Source: Endobugula sp047619205 (GTDB lineage: Bacteria > Pseudomonadota > Gammaproteobacteria > Pseudomonadales > Cellvibrionaceae). Taken from it: a stretch of 17,304 nt of DNA. The notes below the pieces were generated by a model, which did not search any database, was not told the DNA's origin, and saw nothing but the letters and a program-made list of their open reading frames with translations. Where the stretch lies: the NCBI GenBank assembly GCA_047619205.1, contig JBLHJR010000069.1, positions 1-17,304 of the forward strand, given 5' to 3'. Positions 7,634-14,919 of the stretch are shown here, in pieces; position 1 is the first letter of the stretch, and each line of letters begins with the position of its first letter. The position numbers and the translations under genes are program-made.

Positions 7634-8266
7634 ATGGTCACCGAACAATCACTATCAAAAAATGACGTTGAGATAGTAAAGCGCCAAGTCGTTTATCAGG
7701 GCTTCTTTGCTATAGAGAAATTACAGCTTCGTCACCGCTTATTCAATGGGGCTTGGTCTGCGCCGTTAACGCGGGAATTATTTGTTAGGGGAACCGCTGT
7801 AGCCGCCGTATTGTATGACCCGACTCACCAGCTAATTGGCTTGGTTGAGCAGTTTCGAGTGGGCTTGCTAGACAGTGAGTCTAGTCCTTGGTGTAGAGAA
7901 GTCGTCGCAGGGATGGCTGAGCCGGGTGAACTAGATAATGAGGTTATGTTACGCGAGCTACAGGAAGAGGCGGGTATCGTACCGCAAGCATTACATAAGA
8001 TCTGCGAATATTACTCTAGCCCTGGTGGTACTAGCGAGCGTTTGACATTGTATTGTGCGATGGCAGACTTAAGTGAAGCGGGCGGCTTTTATGGTCTTCC
8101 CGAAGAAGGTGAAGATATTCATATGCTGGTGTTGGCAGAGGACGAGGTCTTCTCGGCCTTGTATGATGGCCAATATAATAATGCCGCCACCTTAATTTGT
8201 TTGCAGTGGTTAGTGATGAAAAAGCATACACTAAGCTTAACTCCAAACCCGACAGTCATTAAGTGA
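7634..8266 (+). CDS. nudF: ADP-ribose pyrophosphatase (Nudix hydrolase)
   Basis: This cytoplasmic Nudix enzyme cleaves ADP-ribose to AMP and ribose-5-phosphate, removing a reactive sugar nucleotide. Its 210 residues equal the usual NudF length (209 in E. coli). The Nudix box G-x5-E-x7-R-E-x-x-E-E-x-G is complete at about residues 93-114 (GMAEPGE, then RELQEEAGI). The upstream segment GTAVAAVLYDP plus VEQFRVG and the downstream YSSPGGTSERLTLY are ADP-ribose-specific NudF features. It is the first gene of the conserved block and is followed by the DUF1249 gene after only 7 bp, so the two are almost certainly co-transcribed. The AAGG upstream of the ATG is slightly far (13-16 bases). Confidence 0.95.
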   Translation: MVTEQSLSKNDVEIVKRQVVYQGFFAIEKLQLRHRLFNGAWSAPLTRELFVRGTAVAAVLYDPTHQLIGLVEQFRVGLLDSESSPWCREVVAGMAEPGELDNEVMLRELQEEAGIVPQALHKICEYYSSPGGTSERLTLYCAMADLSEAGGFYGLPEEGEDIHMLVLAEDEVFSALYDGQYNNAATLICLQWLVMKKHTLSLTPNPTVIK

Positions 8267-8273
8267 GTAGTCT

Positions 8274-8846
8274 ATGAGTGTTTCCAGTGTATCGGTCAAA
8301 AAACGTTACAAGGTCAATTTATCTGCACAGTTAATGACTTGTGAGGTGAATTATCAGCGTTTATTGCGCTTATTGCATAATGTTCAATCATTGGAACTTC
8401 AACATAGTCGACAATATATCGTGGGCAATAACTCTGCTGCTGAGAGTGTGATTGTGATGCGTGTGCTAGAACAAACTAAATATACTAGCCTGGTTCACAT
8501 AGTTCAGTATTGTCGCTTGCAAAAATTAGACGCTTGCCTTAAAAAAGGGTTAGGGGGATCTGGTAGTGAGACTAAGGCATCGTTATCAGCACCTAGCCCA
8601 CAGCGTCGGCAAGGAGAGTATGTGATCTATCAAGGGGATGTTAGGTTATACCACGATGCTAGCTTAGCTGAGGTGGTCAAGTGTCAAGGTTATCAGCAAT
8701 TTGCACCGCGTTATGAATACCCGAATATCAACATGCACCAGATAGATGAAAAGGCCCAAATGAATCGTTTCTTGGGTGAGTTGCTCGCTCATTGTGTCTC
8801 TCATGGTCGTATTGCCGAGGCAGTGCTAGCTAGTGCCCATCCATAA
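8274..8846 (+). CDS. yqiB: DUF1249 family protein (YqiB-like), C-terminus supplied by a repeat element
   Basis: A cytoplasmic protein of unknown function, conserved between nudF and cpdA in many Gammaproteobacteria. Family signatures are visible: CEVNYQRLLRLL near the N-terminus, then LEQTKYTSLVHI, DVRLYHDASLAEV, then FAPRYEYPN, and finally HQIDEKAQMNRFLGELLAHC with VSHG. At 190 residues it exceeds E. coli YqiB (about 140). Part of the excess is an insertion rich in G, S, K and R (about residues 97-118, GLGGSGSETK onward). The last six codons (L-A-S-A-H-P) and the stop lie inside the left terminal repeat of the element at 8826-9025, so the original C-terminus was probably replaced when it inserted. 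The conserved domain is complete before that point, so the gene is likely functional. Confidence 0.9.
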   Translation: MSVSSVSVKKRYKVNLSAQLMTCEVNYQRLLRLLHNVQSLELQHSRQYIVGNNSAAESVIVMRVLEQTKYTSLVHIVQYCRLQKLDACLKKGLGGSGSETKASLSAPSPQRRQGEYVIYQGDVRLYHDASLAEVVKCQGYQQFAPRYEYPNINMHQIDEKAQMNRFLGELLAHCVSHGRIAEAVLASAHP

Positions 8847-9025
8847 ATAGGAATCTGCTGCGGAAAAATAAAAAAGGCAAAAAATAAAAAAGGCCACCTT
8901 CACACCACTTGATGTAGTTGTTTGCAATAAGCAAACGCCTGTACCTAGTAGCGCCTCCCCATAAAGAAGAAGGACCATTTTTATTTCCCCTCGCGACCAG
9001 CCATTTATGGATGGGCGCTAGCTAG
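8826..9025. mobile_element. MITE-like element, copy 1 (200 bp)
   Basis: The element is bounded by 25-bp terminal inverted repeats (8826-8850 and 9001-9025, 23 of 25 matching) that begin CTAGCTAG and contain CCATCCATAAAT. It has no coding capacity. Read in reverse complement it aligns along its length with copy 2 at 10614-10785. Shared blocks include CGCGAGGGGAAATAA, then CTACTAG, TTGCTTATTGCAAACAACT and CGCAGCAG. The interior has a perfect hairpin GTTTGC/GCAAAC (8920-8936) and a tandem 16-bp-period duplication of AAAAATAAAAAAGGC (8864-8878 and 8880-8894) that copy 2 lacks. The left end overlaps the 3' end of the DUF1249 gene, and the right end is 75 bp before cpdA. The palindromic CTAGCTAG ends make the target duplication ambiguous (TA or CTAG). 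Confidence 0.88.
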
Positions 9026-9100
9026 CATTTATCTGCCGTCGTATTGGCTTAAGTGGTATGGTAAATTAAATAATAGAACGAATATAAAGAATCATCATGT

Positions 9101-9892
9101 ATGTCTGAAAAACCCAGTAGAGTTGTTCAAATTACCGATTGCCATTTGGGCGAAGTCTCGGGGACGGAATTATTATCCATGAACCCCGATGAGAGCTTGG
9201 CGGATGTGCTGGCATTGATTGGTGATAATCATGCTGAAAATGATTTGTTAATTGCCACGGGTGATCTGGCTAATGAACCCAGTCCAGCAGCCTATCAGCG
9301 GTTATATGACACACTATCAGCAACGTTTGTCTACCCATTCGCTTGGCTTCCTGGAAACCATGATGATCCTGCAGTGATGGAGACTTTTGGGAAAGAGGTC
9401 AATGTAAAGCTACATGTGTTAGATCATTGGCTTATTGTCCTGTTAGATTCCCGTGTTGAAGGCTGCATATACGGTAATTTGAGCGATGCGGAATTACAGT
9501 TCTTGAATGATGCGTTAATTGAGTATGCCGATAAACATGTAATGGTCTGTTTGCACCACCAGCCCGTACCTATCGGTAGTCAATGGATGGATAATTATAT
9601 TGTGCGTAATGCCAAGGCATTCTGGGACGTTATCGAGCAACATTCGACGGTTAAAATTGTCCTGTGGGGGCATATCCATCAAGAATTTTCAGATCAACAT
9701 CATTCAATTGCCTTGTTGGCGACACCGTCTACCTGTATACAATTTGCTCCAGGTAAAAAAGACTTCCAGGTAGACAATACCATGCCCGCTTATCGATGGT
9801 TTGAGCTGAATAGCGATGGCACATTTGTCTCAGGGGTGGAGCGAGTAGCAGAGAAAGATTATGGCACAGACCTAGAGTCTCATGGCTATTGA
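9101..9892 (+). CDS. cpdA: 3',5'-cyclic AMP phosphodiesterase
   Basis: A cytoplasmic class III (metallophosphoesterase) cAMP phosphodiesterase, which lowers cAMP and so tunes CRP-dependent transcription. Its 263 residues are close to E. coli CpdA (275). The dinuclear metal site is complete: D-x-H at 13-15 (ITDCHL), GD at 54-55 (ATGDLAN), GNHD at 85-88, HH at 152-153 and GHIH at 190-193. It keeps its place between yqiB and yqiA, but a repeat element now separates it from yqiB, so it probably depends on its own promoter in 9026-9100. TTGGCT (9044-9049) and TTAAAT (9066-9071) with a 16-bp spacer are the best, weak, candidates. No strong Shine-Dalgarno is seen; the overlapping ATGTATG offers an out-of-frame ATG four bases upstream. 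Confidence 0.95.
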   Translation: MSEKPSRVVQITDCHLGEVSGTELLSMNPDESLADVLALIGDNHAENDLLIATGDLANEPSPAAYQRLYDTLSATFVYPFAWLPGNHDDPAVMETFGKEVNVKLHVLDHWLIVLLDSRVEGCIYGNLSDAELQFLNDALIEYADKHVMVCLHHQPVPIGSQWMDNYIVRNAKAFWDVIEQHSTVKIVLWGHIHQEFSDQHHSIALLATPSTCIQFAPGKKDFQVDNTMPAYRWFELNSDGTFVSGVERVAEKDYGTDLESHGY

Positions 9893-9947
9893 GGCTTAAG
9901 GGCTAGACGTGAAAGGTGAGACGTGAGACGCTTTATCTGTCTTCTTA

Positions 9948-9953
9948 TATAAT
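9948..9953 (+). promoter_or_regulatory. possible -10 box for yqiA
   Basis: A perfect TATAAT lies in the 77-bp gap after cpdA, 16 bases before the yqiA ATG. The hexamer 17 bp upstream (GAGACG) is a poor -35. A short imperfect direct repeat of GAGACG/AGACGTGA occupies 9904-9931. This may be an internal promoter or chance. Confidence 0.25.
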
Positions 9954-9969
9954 CAATTGTACTTAATCC

Positions 9970-10563
9970 ATGCCACAGCTTCTTTATATTCATGGTTTTC
10001 TTAGTTCTCCCCAGTCGTATAAAGCACAGCAGATGCAGTGTTGGTTGCAGCAGCACCATCCCGAAATCATCTATCATTGCCCCTTGCTGACACCCCATCC
10101 CGATGATTGTGTGAATACACTAATTAATATTGTGGAGACCGCTAGAGCGACGAAAGACCCAGTCTACCTGATGGGTAGTTCCATGGGCGGCTTTTGGGCC
10201 AGCTATCTGGCAGAGCGCTATGATTTACCCGCAATCCTTATTAATCCCGCCGTTGATGTCATCGAGCTTATGCCTCGCTATCTAGAGCAGCCCCTGCAAA
10301 ATTATCATACCGATGATGTTTATTGCTTAAAGGCGGATGACTTAGTTCAGCTCTCGCGTTACGATACCCCTATCATTAAACGGCACAATAATTACTGGTT
10401 GCTGGTACAAGAAGGTGATGAGACCTTAGACTATCGTTTGGCGGTAACTAAGTATCGGCAATGCCAGCAAACTATCGAGCAGGGCGGCGATCATAGCTTT
10501 CAGGGCTTTGAGCGATTCCATGAGCAAGCGATCACCTTTTATAATACATATGGCTTGAGATGA
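9970..10563 (+). CDS. yqiA: YqiA-type alpha/beta-hydrolase esterase
   Basis: A small cytoplasmic alpha/beta-hydrolase (UPF0227/YqiA family); E. coli YqiA hydrolyses short acyl esters and acyl-CoA. The N-terminus LLYIHGFLSSPQSYKA holds the oxyanion HG motif. The nucleophile elbow G-S-S-M-G-G is at 69-74 (Ser71), with acid Asp150 or Asp154 (EGDETLDYR) and His175 (GGDHSF). The C-terminus FERF is typical, and the 197 residues match the family (193). It retains the E. coli order cpdA-yqiA-parE. It starts at ATG 9970, directly giving the family N-terminus MPQLLYIHG, although no Shine-Dalgarno is visible. A repeat element lies 50 bp downstream. Confidence 0.93.
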   Translation: MPQLLYIHGFLSSPQSYKAQQMQCWLQQHHPEIIYHCPLLTPHPDDCVNTLINIVETARATKDPVYLMGSSMGGFWASYLAERYDLPAILINPAVDVIELMPRYLEQPLQNYHTDDVYCLKADDLVQLSRYDTPIIKRHNNYWLLVQEGDETLDYRLAVTKYRQCQQTIEQGGDHSFQGFERFHEQAITFYNTYGLR

Positions 10564-10613
10564 GTGCGTAGACATAAATAAGGGCGAGAGATTTTTGTGT
10601 CTCGGACAGACTC

Positions 10614-10785
10614 CTAGCTAGTGTCCATCCATAAATAGTTCGTCGCGAGGGGAAATAACAATGGTTAGATTTGTGCTACTAGATACGGACGTTGGCTTAT
10701 TGCAAACAACTGAATATAGTGGTGCAAAGATGATTGTTTTGATTTTTTCGCAGCAGAGCCTTATTGATGGATGGGCACTAGCTAG
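10614..10785. mobile_element. MITE-like element, copy 2 (172 bp)
   Basis: A second member of the family at 8826-9025, in opposite orientation. The terminal repeats are 10614-10638 and 10761-10785 (22 of 25 matching). It shares GTCGCGAGGGGAAATAA near the left end, a GGCTTATTGCAAACAACT core and CGCAGCAG near the right end. It is about 28 bp shorter, mainly because it lacks the duplicated AT-rich tract and a short segment after position 10683. The core hairpin is degraded by one base (GTTGGC/GCAAAC). It has no coding capacity. It fills the yqiA-parE gap. Confidence 0.88.
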
Positions 10786-10917
10786 ACGCTGGCTGTCGCA
10801 AATAGTGGTTTATGAGCAAGGCTTGTAACGACGCTGGGCGCTAAAATAGCCGTTCTTATGATGTCTATGTATACTTCTCTGGTTATTCCTATCAATTAAC
10901 AAAAGCTAAACCATTTT
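10786..10917 (+). promoter_or_regulatory. parE upstream region
   Basis: These 132 bases after the repeat element should hold the parE promoter. TATACT at 10870-10875 is the best -10 candidate, but no matching -35 is seen. A small hairpin, GGCGCT/AGCC, lies near 10837-10851. No Shine-Dalgarno precedes the parE ATG. Confidence 0.3.
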
Positions 10918-12804
10918 ATGGCTAATTACTCCTCAGAAGATATTGAAGTACTTACGGGATTAGATCCGGTTAAAAAACGTCCCGGCATGTACACCGAGAC
11001 CACTCGCCCCAATCACCTAGCGCAAGAAGTGATCGACAACAGTGTCGATGAAGCCTTGGCCGGTCATGCAAAAACCATTGACGTTATCCTGCATAAGAAC
11101 CAGTCAGTGACAGTCACCGATGATGGCCGTGGTATGCCCGTAGACATGCACCCCGAACAAAAGAAACCGGGTGTGGAAGTGATCTTATCCACCTTGCATG
11201 CGGGGGGTAAATTTTCCGGTAAAAACTATGAGTTTTCTGGTGGATTACACGGAGTAGGGGTGAGCGTGGTGAATGCGCTGTCGCAACTACTTCAGGTCAC
11301 TATTAAGCGCGATGGTAAAGTTCACCAAATCGAATTCTCTCATGGGGATAAAACCAAAGACCTGCATGTGATTGGTGAATGCGGAAAACGCAACACCGGC
11401 ACAACGGTACATTTCTTACCTGCAGTCAGCTACTTTGACTCACCTAAGTTTTCAGTTTCTCGTTTACGTCATGTGCTGCGTGCTAAAGCGGTATTATGCC
11501 CCGGCTTAAAAGTTACCTTTAACAATGAACAAACCGATGAAACGGAAGAGTGGTATTACGAAGATGGCTTAACCGATTACCTAATGGACGCTACTCGTGG
11601 TTGGGATGTTTTACCTCTTGCCCCGTTTACCGGAAGTTTTACGGGTAAATCCGCAGGTGTTGATTGGGCGGTTCAATGGTTACCTGAAGGCGGTGAAGTG
11701 ACACAAGAAAGTTACGTCAATTTAATCCCTACCGCGCAAGGTGGTACCCATGTGAATGGATTACGTACGGGTTTGCTTGATGCCATGCGTGAGTATTGTG
11801 AATTTCGAAATTTATTACCCCGTGGTATTAAATTAGCCCCCGATGATATCTGGGTGAGCTGTTGTTTTGTATTAAGTTCAAAGCTTAGCGACCCACAATT
11901 TTCTGGGCAAACCAAAGAACGCTTGTCGTCCCGTGAGGCCGCCGCGTTTGTTTCTGGTGTGGCGAAAGATGCCTTTAGTTTATGGCTTAACCAACACACA
12001 GAAGATGGCGACAAACTCGCTGACTTTTGTATTGGCAATGCGCAAAAACGGGTGCGTTCAAGTAAAAAAGTCGCGCGTAAAAAAATCACCCAAGGCCCTG
12101 CCTTACCGGGTAAATTAGCCGACTGTTCTTGTGCTGAACCTGAACGTGGTGAATTGTTCTTGGTAGAGGGTGATTCGGCCGGTGGTTCGGCGAAACAAGC
12201 CCGAAGTCGTGAATTTCAAGCCATCATGCCCTTGCGCGGTAAAATTTTAAATACTTGGGAAGTCGACAGCTCTGAAATTTTAGCGAGCCAAGAAGTTCAC
12301 GATATTTCCGTCGCACTAGGCATTGATCCTGCGGTCGATAATTTAGAAAAGTTGCGTTACCACAAAGTCTGCATATTAGCGGATGCCGATTCCGATGGTC
12401 TGCATATTGCGACCTTATTGTGTGCCTTGTTTTTACGTCACTTCCCTGCCTTAGTGAAAAATGGTCACGTCTTCGTTGCTATGCCACCGCTATTTCGAAT
12501 CGATGTAGGTAACGATGTTTACTACGCCTTAGATGAATCAGAAAAACAGGGTGTGCTTGATCGTATTGTTGCGGAAAAGAAAAAGGGCAAAGTCAATGTG
12601 CAGCGCTTTAAAGGCTTAGGTGAAATGAATCCATTACAACTACGCGAAACCACTATGGACCCCGATACACGTCGTCTAGTACAGTTGACGTGGAGTGCCG
12701 ATGATGGTGCCCATCAAATAATGGATATGCTACTGGCTAAAAAAAGAGCCTCCGATCGAAAGGTATGGTTAGAAGACAAAGGTAACTTGGCTGAGGTGGT
12801 TTAA
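10918..12804 (+). CDS. parE: DNA topoisomerase IV subunit B
   Basis: The ATPase subunit of topoisomerase IV, which with ParC decatenates daughter chromosomes. At 628 residues it is a normal ParE (E. coli 630) without the GyrB insertion. The GHKL ATPase domain has QEVIDN with catalytic Glu37, DDGRGMP at 68-74 and GGLHGVGVSVVNALS at 108-122. The transducer has QTKERL (Lys333 contacts the phosphates). The TOPRIM domain has EGDSAGGSAKQARSREFQA from 417, PLRGKILN at 438-445 and DADSDG at 489-494. The C-terminus has QRFKGLGEMNP at 562-572. GyrB is excluded by length and by following yqiA, the conserved ParE position. All catalytic residues are present. Confidence 0.98.
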   Translation: MANYSSEDIEVLTGLDPVKKRPGMYTETTRPNHLAQEVIDNSVDEALAGHAKTIDVILHKNQSVTVTDDGRGMPVDMHPEQKKPGVEVILSTLHAGGKFSGKNYEFSGGLHGVGVSVVNALSQLLQVTIKRDGKVHQIEFSHGDKTKDLHVIGECGKRNTGTTVHFLPAVSYFDSPKFSVSRLRHVLRAKAVLCPGLKVTFNNEQTDETEEWYYEDGLTDYLMDATRGWDVLPLAPFTGSFTGKSAGVDWAVQWLPEGGEVTQESYVNLIPTAQGGTHVNGLRTGLLDAMREYCEFRNLLPRGIKLAPDDIWVSCCFVLSSKLSDPQFSGQTKERLSSREAAAFVSGVAKDAFSLWLNQHTEDGDKLADFCIGNAQKRVRSSKKVARKKITQGPALPGKLADCSCAEPERGELFLVEGDSAGGSAKQARSREFQAIMPLRGKILNTWEVDSSEILASQEVHDISVALGIDPAVDNLEKLRYHKVCILADADSDGLHIATLLCALFLRHFPALVKNGHVFVAMPPLFRIDVGNDVYYALDESEKQGVLDRIVAEKKKGKVNVQRFKGLGEMNPLQLRETTMDPDTRRLVQLTWSADDGAHQIMDMLLAKKRASDRKVWLEDKGNLAEVV

Positions 12805-12875
12805 TTAAGATAGTTTAGCTAAAATAGTTCAGCGGTTAGTTAACATGATCACGTTTTTACAAAGAGCGACGCACA

Positions 12876-13256
12876 ATGTCTGAAAAAATACAAAACTTAA
12901 GCAGTGATCACGAAGAAAACTATCACCAATTTTTTGAAGAAGCGGTGAATACGGGTTGCGTTTGGGGTTTGCAGCACAAAGATGAGAGCTGGGCGCTATC
13001 GGCTTCAGAAAAACATCCAGAAACCAATGTCATGCCCTTCTGGTCGCAACCCGAATATGCCCAGTGCCATGTTAGTGATGACTGGGCCGAGCACGAAGTC
13101 GTGGCAATTGCTTTAGAAGAATTTATGGATGACTGGTTAACGGGCATGCATACGGATGTTGTCCTTGTCGGCATTAATTGGGATGCAGGTTTAGAAGGTG
13201 AAGAATATGAGCCCCTCGATATATTACATATTCTTGAAACTGATTACCTTTCATAA
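12876..13256 (+). CDS. DUF2750 family protein
   Basis: This small acidic cytoplasmic protein (126 residues) matches the DUF2750 pattern: an N-terminal helix (YHQFFEEAVNTGCVWGL), then WALSASE, MPFWSQPEYAQCH, then the highly conserved EVVAIALEEFMDDWL segment and VLVGINWDAGLEG near the C-terminus. The function of the family is not known. It has an AGAG ribosome site about 9 bases before the ATG, begins 71 bp after parE and is followed by the siderophore-interacting protein after 29 bp, suggesting a joint transcript with the next two genes. Confidence 0.85.
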   Translation: MSEKIQNLSSDHEENYHQFFEEAVNTGCVWGLQHKDESWALSASEKHPETNVMPFWSQPEYAQCHVSDDWAEHEVVAIALEEFMDDWLTGMHTDVVLVGINWDAGLEGEEYEPLDILHILETDYLS

Positions 13257-13285
13257 ATGCCGTATCAACTAATGGATAATATGCT

Positions 13286-14056
13286 ATGACAGGTCGTGCC
13301 TTTCGCCGCTTAACCGTCACCCAGAAAAAACAGCTTACACCCAATATGATAAGGATTATCCTATCGGGCGATGAATTGTCTAGTTTTCCTGCTGACCAAG
13401 AAAGTGGTTACGTTAAATTAGCCTTCCCAGTGAATAAAGAGCTAGCAGATAAAAAATCAGAAGGTGAAGAAACGGTTAATCGCTCCTACACTGTGCGCGC
13501 ATTTGACGCACAGACACTGGAACTAACACTAGACTTCGTCGTTCACGGCGATACTAGCCCTGCTTCAAGATGGGCAAAAAATACCGAAGTAGGCGATAGT
13601 ATTAGTACCGATGGCCCCGGTGCAGTAAAGTTGGTCAACATGTCAGCCGATTGGTTCTTTATCGCCGGAGATATGCCCGCTTTACCTGCCATCAGTGTCA
13701 ACTTAGAAAAGTTACCGCCACATGCTAAAGGCTATGCGGTGATAGAAATTTTGACCGAAGCGGATAAGCAAACCCTCAAAGTGCCTGCGGGTATGGATAT
13801 TCATTGGGTGATTAACCCGCATCCAGATAGCCCCAATACTTTATTAGCGGATGCCGTAAAAAGCGTAGCTTGGTTAGAGGGCGCGCCTAATATTTGGGTG
13901 GCTAGCGAATTTGAGACCATGCGCAATCTTCGGCGTTACTTCAAAGAAGAGCGAAAAGTTGACCGTAGCCAAATCTATGTCAGCAGCTATTGGAAGATGG
14001 GCGATACCGATGAAGGTAATAAAATTGCAAAAAAATTGGATGTTGAGGTCGAATAA
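13286..14056 (+). CDS. siderophore-interacting protein (FAD/NAD(P)H ferric-siderophore reductase)
   Basis: A cytoplasmic flavin reductase of the SIP/ViuB family, which releases iron from imported ferric siderophores by reduction. The FAD-binding domain (about 5-115) contains the flavin motif R-S-Y-T-V-R at 66-71 and HGDTSPASRWA at 87-97. The C-terminal SIP domain (about 120-250) contains FIAGDMPALPAI, then WVASEFETMRNLRRY, and ends with the typical S-S-Y-W-K-M-G-D-T-D-E-G-N at 233-245. The 256 residues are the family length. No siderophore synthesis or receptor gene is in the window, so the substrate is unknown. I see no Fur-box match worth calling. It could act more generally as a ferric reductase. 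Confidence 0.92.
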   Translation: MTGRAFRRLTVTQKKQLTPNMIRIILSGDELSSFPADQESGYVKLAFPVNKELADKKSEGEETVNRSYTVRAFDAQTLELTLDFVVHGDTSPASRWAKNTEVGDSISTDGPGAVKLVNMSADWFFIAGDMPALPAISVNLEKLPPHAKGYAVIEILTEADKQTLKVPAGMDIHWVINPHPDSPNTLLADAVKSVAWLEGAPNIWVASEFETMRNLRRYFKEERKVDRSQIYVSSYWKMGDTDEGNKIAKKLDVEVE

Positions 14057-14074
14057 TTTATCAAGGTCATAAAA

Positions 14075-14518
14075 ATGAAAACATGGAATATTTTTCTGTC
14101 AGGTGAAATACATAGCGACTGGCGTGAGCAAATAATGCAGGGTGCTAAAGCACTAAACTTAGCGGTTAGCTTCAGTTCGGCAGTGACCGATCATGACAGT
14201 AGTGATGCCGCAGGCGATGTTCTGGGTGAAGAATCCAACGGCTATTGGAGGGATCATCAATCGGCTAAGGTGAATGCGATACGTATTAAATCCTTAATCC
14301 AAAATTGTGATATAGCAGTGATACGATTTGGTGAAAAATATAAGCAATGGAATGCCGCATTTGATGCAGGTTTTTGTGCTGCTTTAGGTAAGCCTTATAT
14401 CACATTGCATAGTGAAGATATTATTCACCCTTTAAAAGAAGTCGATGCAGCGGCAATGGCATGGGCAAAAACACCGCAACAAATTGTTGAAATGCTACGC
14501 TATATTACTGCAGCTTAG
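14075..14518 (+). CDS. YtoQ family protein
   Basis: A 147-residue soluble protein closely resembling the YtoQ family first named in Bacillus: the start W-N-I-F-L-S-G-E-I-H-S-D-W-R-E, then VTDHDSSDAAGDVLGEE, and the strongly conserved FGEKYKQWNAAFDAGFCAALGKPYI and HPLKEVDAAA. The fold resembles nucleoside 2-deoxyribosyltransferases (the GE-H and KYKQWN regions sit where that fold binds substrate), but enzymatic activity is not established for this family. It follows the SIP gene by 18 bp with AAGG about 10 bases before its ATG, so it is likely the last gene of the DUF2750-SIP-YtoQ transcript. Confidence 0.88.
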   Translation: MKTWNIFLSGEIHSDWREQIMQGAKALNLAVSFSSAVTDHDSSDAAGDVLGEESNGYWRDHQSAKVNAIRIKSLIQNCDIAVIRFGEKYKQWNAAFDAGFCAALGKPYITLHSEDIIHPLKEVDAAAMAWAKTPQQIVEMLRYITAA

Positions 14519-14599
14519 GCGCCGTAATTTACGGGATAGATACATAACCGATTATTGTTGTGGCAAGTGTCAGTTTTTTATTTTTTCTGATAGTTAATC

Positions 14600-14829
14600 C
14601 TAGAAACCGCAGTTGGATCACGAAAGTATGCACAAGTTATTGATGCCCCTAGCAAATGTTACATTCGGCTCACTACCAATAAGGTAGCCACGCAAATGTA
14701 ATATTCACTATGCCTACACGGACGTAGGTAAGGGGCGTGAGCAGGAGCGGAAGCTTTGCACACCAATAACTCCCCTAGAGGGGCCTACTTTTGGTACACA
14801 TCTTTTTCGCGCCCAACGGCGGTTTCTAG
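14600..14829. other. 230-bp structured element with 17-bp terminal inverted repeats
   Basis: CTAGAAACCGCAGTTGG (14600-14616) is the inverse of 14813-14829 with one mismatch. Nested inside are GTTATTG/CAATAAC (14636-14642 with 14764-14770) and GCCCCT/AGGGGC (14645-14650 with 14731-14736). A long hairpin AATGTTACATT/AATGTAATATT (14655-14665 with 14695-14705) is capped by CTACC-AATAA-GGTAG (14673-14687). Further hairpins are CCTAC/GTAGG (14713-14728) and CCCC/GGGG (14772-14783). The pairings are compatible with one multi-branched fold. The element has no convincing coding frame and is GC-richer than its flanks. It could be a small mobile palindromic repeat or a structured RNA. The rest of the 14519-14919 gap holds a CCGTA/TACGG hairpin (14522-14534), AT-rich sequence and the palindrome listed next. 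Confidence 0.75.
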
Positions 14830-14891
14830 ATTAATATAAAAAAATGCTTTTTATTAAGGTTAAAGAGTCTTTATGGCGAATGGAGAGATAG

Positions 14892-14905
14892 GCTAACTCG
14901 TTAGC
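14892..14905. promoter_or_regulatory. perfect palindrome before the AraC-family gene
   Basis: GCTAAC-TC-GTTAGC is a 6-2-6 inverted repeat ending 14 bases before the ATG at 14920. It may be an operator (for autoregulation or another regulator) or a small RNA hairpin close to the ribosome site. No clear Shine-Dalgarno separates it from the start codon. Confidence 0.45.
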
Positions 14906-14919
14906 ATATCAATGTAATT

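Noticed and set aside
8826..10785. The repeat pair as an insertion-sequence composite transposon.
   Set aside because: Neither copy encodes a transposase, and both are under 210 bp; they are better described as non-autonomous elements.
14612..14817. GTTGGAT and GCCCAAC inside the 14600-14829 element resemble integron attC core sites (GTTRRRY, RYYYAAC).
   Set aside because: They occur in the order GTTRRRY then RYYYAAC, the reverse of an attC site, and no integrase or cassette is present.
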